From JANQLU01 sp964434955 (GTDB lineage Bacteria > Planctomycetota > Planctomycetia > Pirellulales > Pirellulaceae), in NCBI GenBank assembly GCA_964434955.1, contig CAYSXI010000164.1:1-11821 (forward strand): a DNA stretch of 11,821 nucleotides, given 5' to 3'. Of this stretch, positions 1 through 6,004 are shown one piece after another. The translations under genes were made by a program, and so were the position numbers. Each line of letters opens with the position of its first letter. The first letter of the stretch is position 1. Below the pieces are notes generated by a model. That model was given only the letters and a program-made list of their open reading frames with translations. It was not told the origin of the DNA and ran no database searches.

Positions 1-883
1 CCGTATTTGGGTGAATGCCATCATGCAAAAAAGCATCCTCTGTATCGGAGGTTGCATCCGCGGGGTTGAAGGTGCCATTGAGAACGTCGGCAAAGTCGAC
101 TCCGCCGGTTCCAAGCAAATCGAGATCCACGCCACCCAATTCGAAGGTCAAATTTTCGGAGCCGTGATCGCCAAAAATATCTTTGGAAAGCGAATACAGG
201 TCGACAACGGGAACACCCACGTCCTGCGTCAGTTGAGTCGTGGCTTCGCTGTTCCAGAATTCAATCACATCGTCCACGGCTTGGCGTTTGACGGGGTCGG
301 GATAGAAGTTTTTCGTAAACGGAGCGATCCCATAATCGGGAGCCGTTGCGACGATCAGATCAACCCCGCTGGCCTTAATGGTTTGAGCTGCCAAAACAAC
401 ATTGGCAATTGCCTGTGCCGCGATATTGTCGATGTCACCTTGCGTCGCAAGACCTTCGTAAATCGCTTCGTAATTGGAACCCGGAGATCCGGTGCTTCCG
501 AAAACTGGTAATTCGGGGAAAAGGTCATTGGCCCCGACCACCATCACTGCCTTGGTGATTCCAGCACCCGGGACTTGTGCCGCAAGGTTGGTGTGTTGAT
601 TGTTGGAAATCAAAGAACTTGTTGTGGAACCGGCCAGTGCCCAGTTGTATTCGAAGCCGTTGTTGCGAGTTCCCCCCCAACTCCCGGTCGAACCTCCGTC
701 GACGCGGCCGTTCAAAACCATTAACTCAAACCCGTTTTGGGCATAACCAAGATTCAAACCGAATTCGGTTTGATCGGAGTACTCGTCAATGAGGCTGTCA
801 CCGACGACACCCAGTTTGGGTTGGGCAGAGGCTGAGACAGCAAGTCCCAAAAAGAGCGCCAAGGCAATGCAAAGTCGTTTCAT
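1..883 (-). CDS. Secreted SGNH/GDSL-type hydrolase, C-terminus beyond the window edge
   Basis: An open frame runs leftward from ATG at 881-883 to the window edge, 294 codons with no stop. Residues 1-20 form a signal peptide (MKRLCIALALFLGL..., cleavage after the ASA at 18-20). The mature part opens with block I of the SGNH family, VVGDSLIDEY, giving nucleophile candidate Ser30. Block II Gly is in ALAGS (Gly85). Block III is GAND at 117-120, with Asn119 in the oxyanion hole. Block V is DGIHPN with Asp288 and His291, just before the edge. All four invariant Ser-Gly-Asn-His positions are therefore present, so an active ester or polysaccharide-deacylating hydrolase of the periplasm or cell surface is likely; the substrate cannot be told. 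SGNH enzymes often end soon after block V, so little catalytic domain is missing, but a sorting tail could follow outside the window. No clear Shine-Dalgarno precedes the ATG. An upstream terminator separates it from msrA. Confidence 0.88.
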   Translation of the reverse strand, partial: MKRLCIALALFLGLAVSASAQPKLGVVGDSLIDEYSDQTEFGLNLGYAQNGFELMVLNGRVDGGSTGSWGGTRNNGFEYNWALAGSTTSSLISNNQHTNLAAQVPGAGITKAVMVVGANDLFPELPVFGSTGSPGSNYEAIYEGLATQGDIDNIAAQAIANVVLAAQTIKASGVDLIVATAPDYGIAPFTKNFYPDPVKRQAVDDVIEFWNSEATTQLTQDVGVPVVDLYSLSKDIFGDHGSENLTFELGGVDLDLLGTGGVDFADVLNGTFNPADATSDTEDAFLHDGIHPNT

Positions 884-941
884 GGTTCAAGATCGCGGGT
901 GAGACTGGCATCGGAGATAAACCGGATTGAAGCAAATTGCC

Positions 942-953
942 TGATTCGAATCA
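942..953. promoter_or_regulatory. Perfect 12-bp palindrome upstream of the SGNH hydrolase gene
   Basis: TGATTCGAATCA is its own reverse complement and sits about 60 bp upstream of the SGNH start codon, in the 245-bp spacer between msrA and the hydrolase. It is flanked on both sides by GCAATT/AATTGC-like hexamers. Its position would suit an operator for a dimeric regulator, but no regulator is identified and short palindromes also arise by chance. The rest of the spacer holds only the msrA terminator. Confidence 0.25.
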
Positions 954-1065
954 ATTGCAAACGTCCTGGTTGCGGAATCGGTCGATCCGAAAGAAAAACA
1001 ATTGGCGCCACTGTATTCCAAGCTAAACAGAGGCAATTTCGTTCCAAGCAAAATTCTGGACGATC

Positions 1066-1100
1066 AACAAAAAAGGGCCAGCGACTTGCATCGCTGACCC
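1066..1100 (-). terminator. Rho-independent terminator of msrA
   Basis: Read on the minus strand, GGGTCAGCGA, a six-base loop and TCGCTGGCCC form a 10-bp stem in RNA (one G-U wobble, otherwise perfect). It is followed at once by TTTTTTGTT. It starts 28 bases after the msrA stop codon. On the plus strand the same stem has a mismatch and no following T run, so it is directional for msrA. It should insulate the SGNH hydrolase gene from msrA transcription. Confidence 0.85.
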
Positions 1101-1128
1101 GTAAAACCGGTACCCGTCATTTGGGGGT

Positions 1129-1839
1129 CTATTTCTTTTTCATTTTGTCGCCAAAGACTTTTTTGAACTTGTCCAGTTTGGGTTTGATCACCACTCGGCA
1201 GTAACCATAGTTGGGATTGGACTTATAAAATTCCTGGTGTTCTTTTTTGGCCTTATAGAATTTGTCGAACTTTTCGATCTCCGTCACGATCTTTGAATCG
1301 AAAGCCCCAGATTTGTCCAACTTGGCTTTGTATTCTTCGGCCAATTTTTTCTGTTCGGCATCGTGGTAATAGATCGCACTTCGATACTGTGTCCCAACGT
1401 CGGCACCTTGGCGATTCAGGGTGGTAGGGTCATGGGTTTGCCAGAATACCTCCAGCAACTCTTCGAATTTGATTTTGGACGGGTCGTATTTGATTTGACA
1501 AACCTCAGCGTGTCCCGTGGTTCCGGCACAAACAGCTTCGTAGCTGGGATTGTCGACATGTCCTCCCGAGAAGCCGGATACAACGGATTCGACGCCTTCC
1601 AATTGTTCGAATACAGCCTCAACGCACCAATAACATCCGGCACCGAAAGTAGCCGTTTTCAATTTATCCATATCTTTCCCTTTGACTTGACTGGATTCAC
1701 TTTCCTGCCTTTCCTGACGTCCATGGAGGAGGTTCGGAAAGGGGCCGAAAATGGCAATGCTTCCACCAATCGCAATTACCAAAGCGATAATCGCTGGAAA
1801 GTAATAGCCCCAGGATCGTGATTCGCTTGTTGCCGACAT
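1129..1839 (-). CDS. msrA: Membrane-anchored peptide methionine-(S)-sulfoxide reductase MsrA
   Basis: This 236-residue enzyme reduces methionine-S-sulfoxide in damaged proteins using thioredoxin-like thiols. The MsrA core starts near residue 60: GAGCYWCVE carries catalytic Cys69 and a second Cys72, GHAEVC and QYRSAIYYHD are conserved family blocks, and NPNYGYC supplies a C-terminal resolving cysteine at 214. Ahead of the core is a hydrophobic stretch at residues 12-34, then a charged linker to about residue 58. This suggests a single membrane anchor with the catalytic domain outside the cytoplasm. The ATG at 1837-1839 is chosen because GGAG lies six bases upstream; a TTG 26 codons further out has no such support. 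A second in-frame ATG (Met57, 1669-1671) follows AGGGAAAGAT and could yield an unanchored form. The gene is alone on its transcript, divergent from the beta-propeller gene. Family assignment is near certain; the anchor's topology is inference. Confidence 0.95.
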   Translation of the reverse strand: MSATSESRSWGYYFPAIIALVIAIGGSIAIFGPFPNLLHGRQERQESESSQVKGKDMDKLKTATFGAGCYWCVEAVFEQLEGVESVVSGFSGGHVDNPSYEAVCAGTTGHAEVCQIKYDPSKIKFEELLEVFWQTHDPTTLNRQGADVGTQYRSAIYYHDAEQKKLAEEYKAKLDKSGAFDSKIVTEIEKFDKFYKAKKEHQEFYKSNPNYGYCRVVIKPKLDKFKKVFGDKMKKK

Positions 1840-1869
1840 GTTTTTCTCCGAAAAGCAAATGTTTGATTC

Positions 1870-1898
1870 ATCGCAGATGTTATTCGTACGAACGTCAA
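1870..1898 (-). promoter_or_regulatory. Possible msrA promoter with a palindrome in its spacer
   Basis: On the minus strand TTGACG (5 of 6 to the -35 consensus, 1893-1898) is followed 17 bases later by TGCGAT (only 3 of 6 to TATAAT, 1870-1875). The spacer contains the perfect 10-bp palindrome TTCGTACGAA (1883-1892), which directly abuts the -35 box. A site there could be bound by a repressor or a redox regulator, but the -10 box is poor and the call is tentative. Confidence 0.28.
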
Positions 1899-1913
1899 CA
1901 GGAAGATGCAAAA

Positions 1914-1948
1914 ACAATGCGATTCCTTACAGTTTCATCACGCATTGT
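1914..1948. repeat. 8-bp inverted repeat in the msrA/propeller spacer
   Basis: ACAATGCG (1914-1921) and CGCATTGT (1941-1948) are exact reverse complements separated by 19 bases. The pair lies beyond the msrA start and is not followed by a T run on either strand, so an operator-like or chance element is more likely than a terminator. Confidence 0.3.
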
Positions 1949-2225
1949 ATGAAAATTCATGCAACCTGGTCCGGCAACTGAATCGAAGCCTCGCTCCACA
2001 ATTATAGGTGGGTCGAACGACCCGGATAGGTTGCTCCGAGGGCGGAAAGTGGGTTTCGCCCCGATCCTGGTAGATTTGAACGATTTGAATTCTTATAAAC
2101 TGATTCGTCGGGTGCTAAAATCGGGAAACCCGAAGCGGCTCGAACCCCTTCGAAATGGAAATCCACGCAACTTCAATTGGCGAATCGGGTTAAATCTGCA
2201 TACAGCCATTGGTCAACGGATCGTT

Positions 2226-3560
2226 ATGAAGAATCAAAAATTACTCGCTTCGCTATTGGTTTTGGCATTTGCTTTCGTGTTCCTCGGGGCGCCGGAAATT
2301 GGTCTGGCTCAGAATTGGACCCAATTTCGCGGAAGTAACTCCAACGGGCATGCCGAGGCGTCTTCGCTTCCCCATGAATTTGGCGAGGAGAAAAACCTCA
2401 AATGGAAAACCTCCATCAGCGGACGGGCCTGGTCTTCGCCAGTGATTGATGGTGATGAAGTTTGGTTGACGACGGCAATCGAAGTGGAAGCGACCGGTGA
2501 AGACAAAATTCGAATGATGAAGAAGGCCAAGATTGGTGGCATGTCGGCATTTTCACGGGTTCGCCTCAAGGCCATTTGCGTTAGCCGAAAAACGGGCAAG
2601 ATTATACACGAGAAGCAGCTCTTTGACGTCAACGAGCCGCCACTGATCAATACGCTAAATAGTTTCGCGTCACCGACCCCGGCCATTGATCGTGAACATG
2701 TTTACTGCAACTTCGGTGCATTTGGAACGGTTTGCCTTAAACGCGAAGACGGCTCGATCGTCTGGAAAAATCAGGACTACAAGATCGACCATCAAACGGG
2801 CCCCGGATCGTCGCCACTGTTGTATCAGGGCAAGTTGTATCTGAATTTTGACGGGATCGATAAACAGTTTTTGGTCGCGTTGAATGCCAAGGATGGAAAG
2901 GAAATATGGAAGCAGGACCGTTCAGGTCAACTCAATCCACGTCCCGATTTCAAAAAGGCGTTCACGACTCCCGTTGTAGTGCGGATCGATGAGAAAGAAC
3001 AACTGATTTCACCCGGTGCAGATTGGGTTTACGGCTATGCCCCGGACACCGGGAAGGAACTTTGGAAGGTCAAGTTCGGTGAGCGATTCGGGTTCTCGAA
3101 CGCCCCCCAGCCGGTTGTTTCTGACAAGCGTGTATTCGTGTGTACCGGATTTATGCGTTCGGTGCTTCTGGCAATTGACCTCAAAGAGGGAAAGCCTGAC
3201 GGTGAAGGAGTCGCCTGGAAATATCGACAGCAGGTTCCCTGCATGCCGACGCCGATCGTCGTTGACAAGCGGATCTACTTTGTCAGCGACCGGGGAATTG
3301 CGACATGTTTGGATGTGACCGACAAGTCGGTGAAGTGGCAAAAGCGTTTGGGGGGAGACTATTCCGCTTCGCCCATTTTTGCCGACGGAAAACTCTTTTT
3401 CTCGGACCGGCGAGGTAGCGTGTTTGTCTTGAAACCCGGGGATGAGTTTGAACTGCTCTCTGAAAACAAGCTCGATAGCCGCGTCATGGCAACGCCGGCT
3501 GCCGCGGGAAACTCACTTTTTATTCGAACCGAGAAAAGCCTCTATCATTTCGGTAAGTAG
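2226..3560 (+). CDS. Secreted PQQ-like beta-propeller repeat protein
   Basis: This 444-residue protein opens with a signal peptide (MKNQKLLASLLVLAFAFVF..., likely cut after Ala28 in GLAQN). The mature protein begins WTQFRGSNSNG, typical of planctomycete exported PQQ-like propellers. Blade motifs ending in a Trp recur through the chain: LKWK near residue 60, GSIVWK at 176, GKEIWK at 224, GKELWK at 276 and SVKWQK at 368. Between them lie SSPVIDGDEVW, SSPLLYQGKLY and SASPIFADGKLFF strands. The fold resembles BamB and the quinoprotein dehydrogenases. No enzymatic residues or c-type heme motif are visible, so quinone binding is unproven and a structural or binding role outside the cytoplasm is as likely. 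The start at 2226 is chosen for the signal peptide; the Shine-Dalgarno is weak (ACGGA about 6 bases upstream). No recognisable partner gene lies next to it. Confidence 0.88.
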   Translation: MKNQKLLASLLVLAFAFVFLGAPEIGLAQNWTQFRGSNSNGHAEASSLPHEFGEEKNLKWKTSISGRAWSSPVIDGDEVWLTTAIEVEATGEDKIRMMKKAKIGGMSAFSRVRLKAICVSRKTGKIIHEKQLFDVNEPPLINTLNSFASPTPAIDREHVYCNFGAFGTVCLKREDGSIVWKNQDYKIDHQTGPGSSPLLYQGKLYLNFDGIDKQFLVALNAKDGKEIWKQDRSGQLNPRPDFKKAFTTPVVVRIDEKEQLISPGADWVYGYAPDTGKELWKVKFGERFGFSNAPQPVVSDKRVFVCTGFMRSVLLAIDLKEGKPDGEGVAWKYRQQVPCMPTPIVVDKRIYFVSDRGIATCLDVTDKSVKWQKRLGGDYSASPIFADGKLFFSDRRGSVFVLKPGDEFELLSENKLDSRVMATPAAAGNSLFIRTEKSLYHFGK

Positions 3561-3751
3561 ACCGGCGAACGCCGCGATTTCTGCTTCGCTGAATCCAGTT
3601 CGCGCGATCCGCGATGCGATGTCTCGTTCTGAGCATCCTACTTCCTGTTCTGCGCGGTGCCGGCAAAATCGTCAGATTCCGACTGGCTGTTAGGCTGGGA
3701 AAGTTATTCCGTTTGCCCGGAAGGTTTTTCCTCCTCCCGAATCCAAAAATT

Positions 3752-3767
3752 TGGCAACACTTTGGCA
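3752..3767 (+). promoter_or_regulatory. Sigma-54-like -24/-12 promoter element before the PEP-CTERM protease
   Basis: The sequence TGGCAACACTTTGGCA has GG at 3753-3754 and GC at 3765-3766 with exactly ten bases between, the spacing that defines sigma-54 promoters. It matches TGGCA at -24 fully and has TGGCA instead of TTGCA at -12. Transcription would start near 3778, leaving a leader of about 54 bases. The rest of the 271-bp spacer (3561-3831) holds no gene or clear terminator for the propeller gene, only a short CGGCG-AA-CGCCG hairpin just after its stop. Confidence 0.45.
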
Positions 3768-3831
3768 GGAGTCTACCCTGCCCCCCTCCTGCAACCATCA
3801 TTTACCCGCTTGAAACCTCAAGGTAACCGGT

Positions 3832-5103
3832 ATGCGCTTTGTTCTTGCTCTCGCCTTCACCTTCTCGATCTCGGCTTCCCTCTTATTTCCCGCTTCCATT
3901 CAAGCACAGTCACGTTGGAGCCAAACGGCGACCAACGGTGGCGGACTCCAGTTGGGGGATCCGACAACCATCACCTGGAGCTTCCTTCCAGATGGATCAA
4001 CGATCGTTCCCGCGTTCGGCGGAGAAAGCAACGCACCAAGCAGCCTCGTGAATTTTCTCGATACCAATTTGGGAGCAGGCGCCGGCGGCAGCGATTTGAC
4101 CAACCGGCCCTGGTTCACTCACTTCGAGAGTTTCTTTGATCGTTGGGGAGAGATCTCCGGATTGAGTTTCGTTTACGAACCGAATGACGACGGCCAGGCC
4201 ATCAGCAGCAGCGTCAATCCTCGTGGGCAACTTGGTGTTCGCGGAGACGTGCGAATTGGCGGTCATTCAATCGATGGACAATCGGGTTCGAATACGTTGG
4301 CTTACAATTATTTCCCGGACAATGGGGATATGGTGATCGACACCGACAACGTCAACTTCTACTCCAATCCCTCGCACAACTATCTACGGCTACGCAATGT
4401 GCTCGCGCACGAGTTTGGCCACGGCATGGGGTTATCGCACTTTGAGTCGAACAACAGCAACCAGCTGATGGAGCCCTTTATTTCAACGGCCTACGATGGC
4501 CCGCAGATCGACGATATCCATCAAGCTCAGCGTCGCTATGGTGACGCGCTGGAGAAGAACGGGGGGAACGACACGTCGGCAAACGCAACCGATTTGGGAA
4601 CGATTGGAACTTCGGGAGCAATCGTCGGTTCTGACGCCAACCAGGGTGCGTCGGTTCAAGAGGTCACGCCGGACCAGTCCGATTTTGTGACCATCGATGA
4701 CAATGGCGACGTCGACTTTTTCGAGTTCACGATCTCGGCCGACTCCAACGTCATTATCATCCTTGAAATGGTGGGGCCATCTTACAACCGCGGGCCGCAG
4801 GGCGGAACACAATCGGCTTATGACTTGTCGCAATTGAGCGATCTTGACCTTGCTTTGGTCGATTCCAACGGCACGACAATTCTCATGCAATCCAATACAA
4901 CCGGCTTGGGAGTCCAGGAATCGATCAACATGGACCTCGACGCCGGAACTTACTTTATTCGAGTTACCGGTCGTGACAACGACGCGCAGTTCTATCAGCT
5001 CAGTGTCACTTCATCGATCCCAGAGCCCGGTACGATGTTGCTTCTCGGTGCCACTTTCCTGGTCGGTGCCGTTCGTTTGCGGAGAAGGCGAAATTCGGCT
5101 TAG
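3832..5103 (+). CDS. PEP-CTERM-anchored matrixin-family zinc metalloprotease with PPC domain
   Basis: This is a 423-residue secreted protein. Residues 1-25 are a signal peptide ending SIQAQ. A metzincin catalytic domain spans about 30-240. The zinc site HEFGHGMGLSH lies at 193-203 (His193, His197 and His203 as ligands, Glu194 as catalytic base), with a Met-turn candidate at Met213 in QLMEP, and DIHQAQRRYG closes the domain as in M10A matrixins. Residues about 290-393 fit a pre-peptidase C-terminal (PPC) beta domain (VDFFEFTI, DLDLALVDSNG, GTYFIRVTG). The tail is a PEP-CTERM sorting signal: PEP at 397-399, a hydrophobic stretch to about 414, then RLRRRR. By family knowledge such tails are processed by an exosortase, placing the protease on the surface or in the extracellular matrix. 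No propeptide cysteine switch is seen. AAGG stands eight bases before the ATG. It converges on the minus-strand gene ending at 5157. Confidence 0.93.
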   Translation: MRFVLALAFTFSISASLLFPASIQAQSRWSQTATNGGGLQLGDPTTITWSFLPDGSTIVPAFGGESNAPSSLVNFLDTNLGAGAGGSDLTNRPWFTHFESFFDRWGEISGLSFVYEPNDDGQAISSSVNPRGQLGVRGDVRIGGHSIDGQSGSNTLAYNYFPDNGDMVIDTDNVNFYSNPSHNYLRLRNVLAHEFGHGMGLSHFESNNSNQLMEPFISTAYDGPQIDDIHQAQRRYGDALEKNGGNDTSANATDLGTIGTSGAIVGSDANQGASVQEVTPDQSDFVTIDDNGDVDFFEFTISADSNVIIILEMVGPSYNRGPQGGTQSAYDLSQLSDLDLALVDSNGTTILMQSNTTGLGVQESINMDLDAGTYFIRVTGRDNDAQFYQLSVTSSIPEPGTMLLLGATFLVGAVRLRRRRNSA

Positions 5104-5138
5104 GCCGAATTGGAACCAGCTTTGGATCGATTCGATCC
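5092..5138. terminator. Two inverted repeats in the convergent junction, possible bidirectional terminator
   Basis: AATTCGGC-TTAG-GCCGAATT (5092-5111) is a perfect 8-bp stem whose loop contains the protease stop codon TAG. GGATCGA-T-TCGATCC (5124-5138) is a second perfect 7-bp inverted repeat. Both lie in or beside the 53-bp gap between convergent stop codons. Neither has a proper T run, so they may act as RNA 3'-end structures rather than classical intrinsic terminators. Confidence 0.4.
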
Positions 5139-5156
5139 ATGCGGGAAAATTGAATC

Positions 5157-5990
5157 TCAGGCCCAGAATCCTTCCCAGGTGCAGGGCATTTTTTCGGGGG
5201 CATCGGAGCGTACGCGCGACATCCGCGAACTGAGGATCTTGTTTTCTTCGTCCATGGATTTGATCAAGATCCGGAATCGGTCATCGCTCAAAAGCTCTTT
5301 GTTCTTGGCACTCTTGGAAAAAATCTTGTTGCGGATGTGAGTCAACTTGGTCGACGCCAGGTAAATCACGTCCTCCAAATCGTCGGTGGGCCAAAGCCCT
5401 TTGCGGGCAAGGATGATTGTCAGTCCTGCTGCCGCGCGAATCTCAAACGGAAACTGTTGGTACTTTCTTTCCAGCATCTGCTTGATGTGATGGGCATAGT
5501 TGTGCCAGGGATGAAAGTCGGCCAACCAGTTCTTCACCTCGGGAACATGCCATGGCGCTTCGTCGGAATCTTTGGACCAAAACGGGACCCAGCCCACTGG
5601 TGGCTCGGGTGGTTTGACGATGTTGGACATGCCTGCACGACGCCGAAGTATTTCCAGTTCCTGGCGGATCGAGTCCGCCGACTTGGTTATCGCGTGATGC
5701 TCTTGGATTGTCAGTCGTTTCCCCGAGCTTTGGCCTGTCGACTGCTCAAGATTGGAGAGGGACCTCGCGGATTTGCGAAGGATGCTTTGTAAGTCTACTG
5801 GCCATGTCCCCTCGCGGCCAAGCAGGATGAGAAGGGTGGATATCGCTCGGTAGCTGATACCGTTTCCTTGGCCAGAAAGGCTAAGCAACTCATCGATGGA
5901 ATGCATTAATCCGGATTGGTCCGCGATTCCGGCAAGCCAAACTTGGGCATTGCGATAACGCCAGGGCGAATACGAGGCAACGTTAGGCAT
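5157..5990 (-). CDS. Uncharacterised protein of two tandem ~137-residue repeat units
   Basis: I do not recognise this 277-residue protein. No signal peptide, membrane segment or metal motif is visible, so it is probably cytoplasmic. Its two halves align with a constant offset: Pro9-Trp10 with Pro146-Trp147, Trp18-Leu-Ala with Trp155-Leu-Ala, LLILLGREGTWPVD (53-66) with LTIILARKGLWPTD (190-203), and WVPFW (134-138) with WEGFW (272-276). It is thus a duplication of one helical-looking unit that begins with PW, centres on L-x-I-(L/I)-L-x-R-x-G-x-W-P-x-D and ends with W-x-x-F-W. ATG at 5988-5990 is chosen, 14 bases after the cytochrome stop. A TTG at 6024-6026 would overlap the cytochrome gene and add twelve basic residues. 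Its Shine-Dalgarno is weak (CGAAAG), so translation may be coupled to the upstream gene. The context suggests a role linked to the cytochrome, but function is unknown. Confidence 0.8.
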   Translation of the reverse strand: MPNVASYSPWRYRNAQVWLAGIADQSGLMHSIDELLSLSGQGNGISYRAISTLLILLGREGTWPVDLQSILRKSARSLSNLEQSTGQSSGKRLTIQEHHAITKSADSIRQELEILRRRAGMSNIVKPPEPPVGWVPFWSKDSDEAPWHVPEVKNWLADFHPWHNYAHHIKQMLERKYQQFPFEIRAAAGLTIILARKGLWPTDDLEDVIYLASTKLTHIRNKIFSKSAKNKELLSDDRFRILIKSMDEENKILSSRMSRVRSDAPEKMPCTWEGFWA

Positions 5991-6004
5991 AGGCTTTCGA
6001 GTGG

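Larger units (their letters stand above)
1840..2225. other. Divergent spacer between msrA and the beta-propeller gene, no gene seen
   Basis: This 386-bp stretch separates two divergent starts. The plus-strand frame of the propeller gene stays open back to an ATG at 1959, but the residues it would encode (rich in Arg, Pro and Asn, no signal peptide) would sit in front of a good signal peptide, so I treat it as non-coding. It contains a possible msrA promoter with a palindrome, an 8-bp inverted repeat, a TATAAA at 2094-2099 without a good -35 partner, and a small hairpin TCGGG-AAA-CCCGA at 2121-2133. Nothing else stands out. Confidence 0.5.

Noticed and set aside
11..511. Plus-strand open frame of 166 codons
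   Set aside because: It lies opposite the SGNH hydrolase, whose minus-strand frame has all catalytic blocks; the plus-strand product shows no domain or start signal.
1363..1821. Plus-strand open frame of 152 codons opposite msrA
   Set aside because: A shadow of msrA; the minus-strand MsrA motifs are unambiguous.
1959..2225. N-terminal extension of the beta-propeller frame from an upstream ATG
   Set aside because: It would place ~89 basic, non-family residues in front of a clear signal peptide at 2226.
2226..3560. Quinoprotein dehydrogenase identity for the beta-propeller protein
   Set aside because: At 444 residues, without a heme motif or recognisable PQQ/Ca active-site residues, the enzymatic label is not supported.
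3442..4139. Several short plus and minus open frames around the propeller 3' end and protease 5' end
   Set aside because: They overlap the two real genes in other frames and show no recognisable features or ribosome-binding sites.
3832..5103. Possible flavinylation target of the nearby ApbE (TSGA sequence near residue 262 of the protease)
   Set aside because: The context is not an FMN-binding domain and the typical acidic residue and spacing of the target motif are missing.
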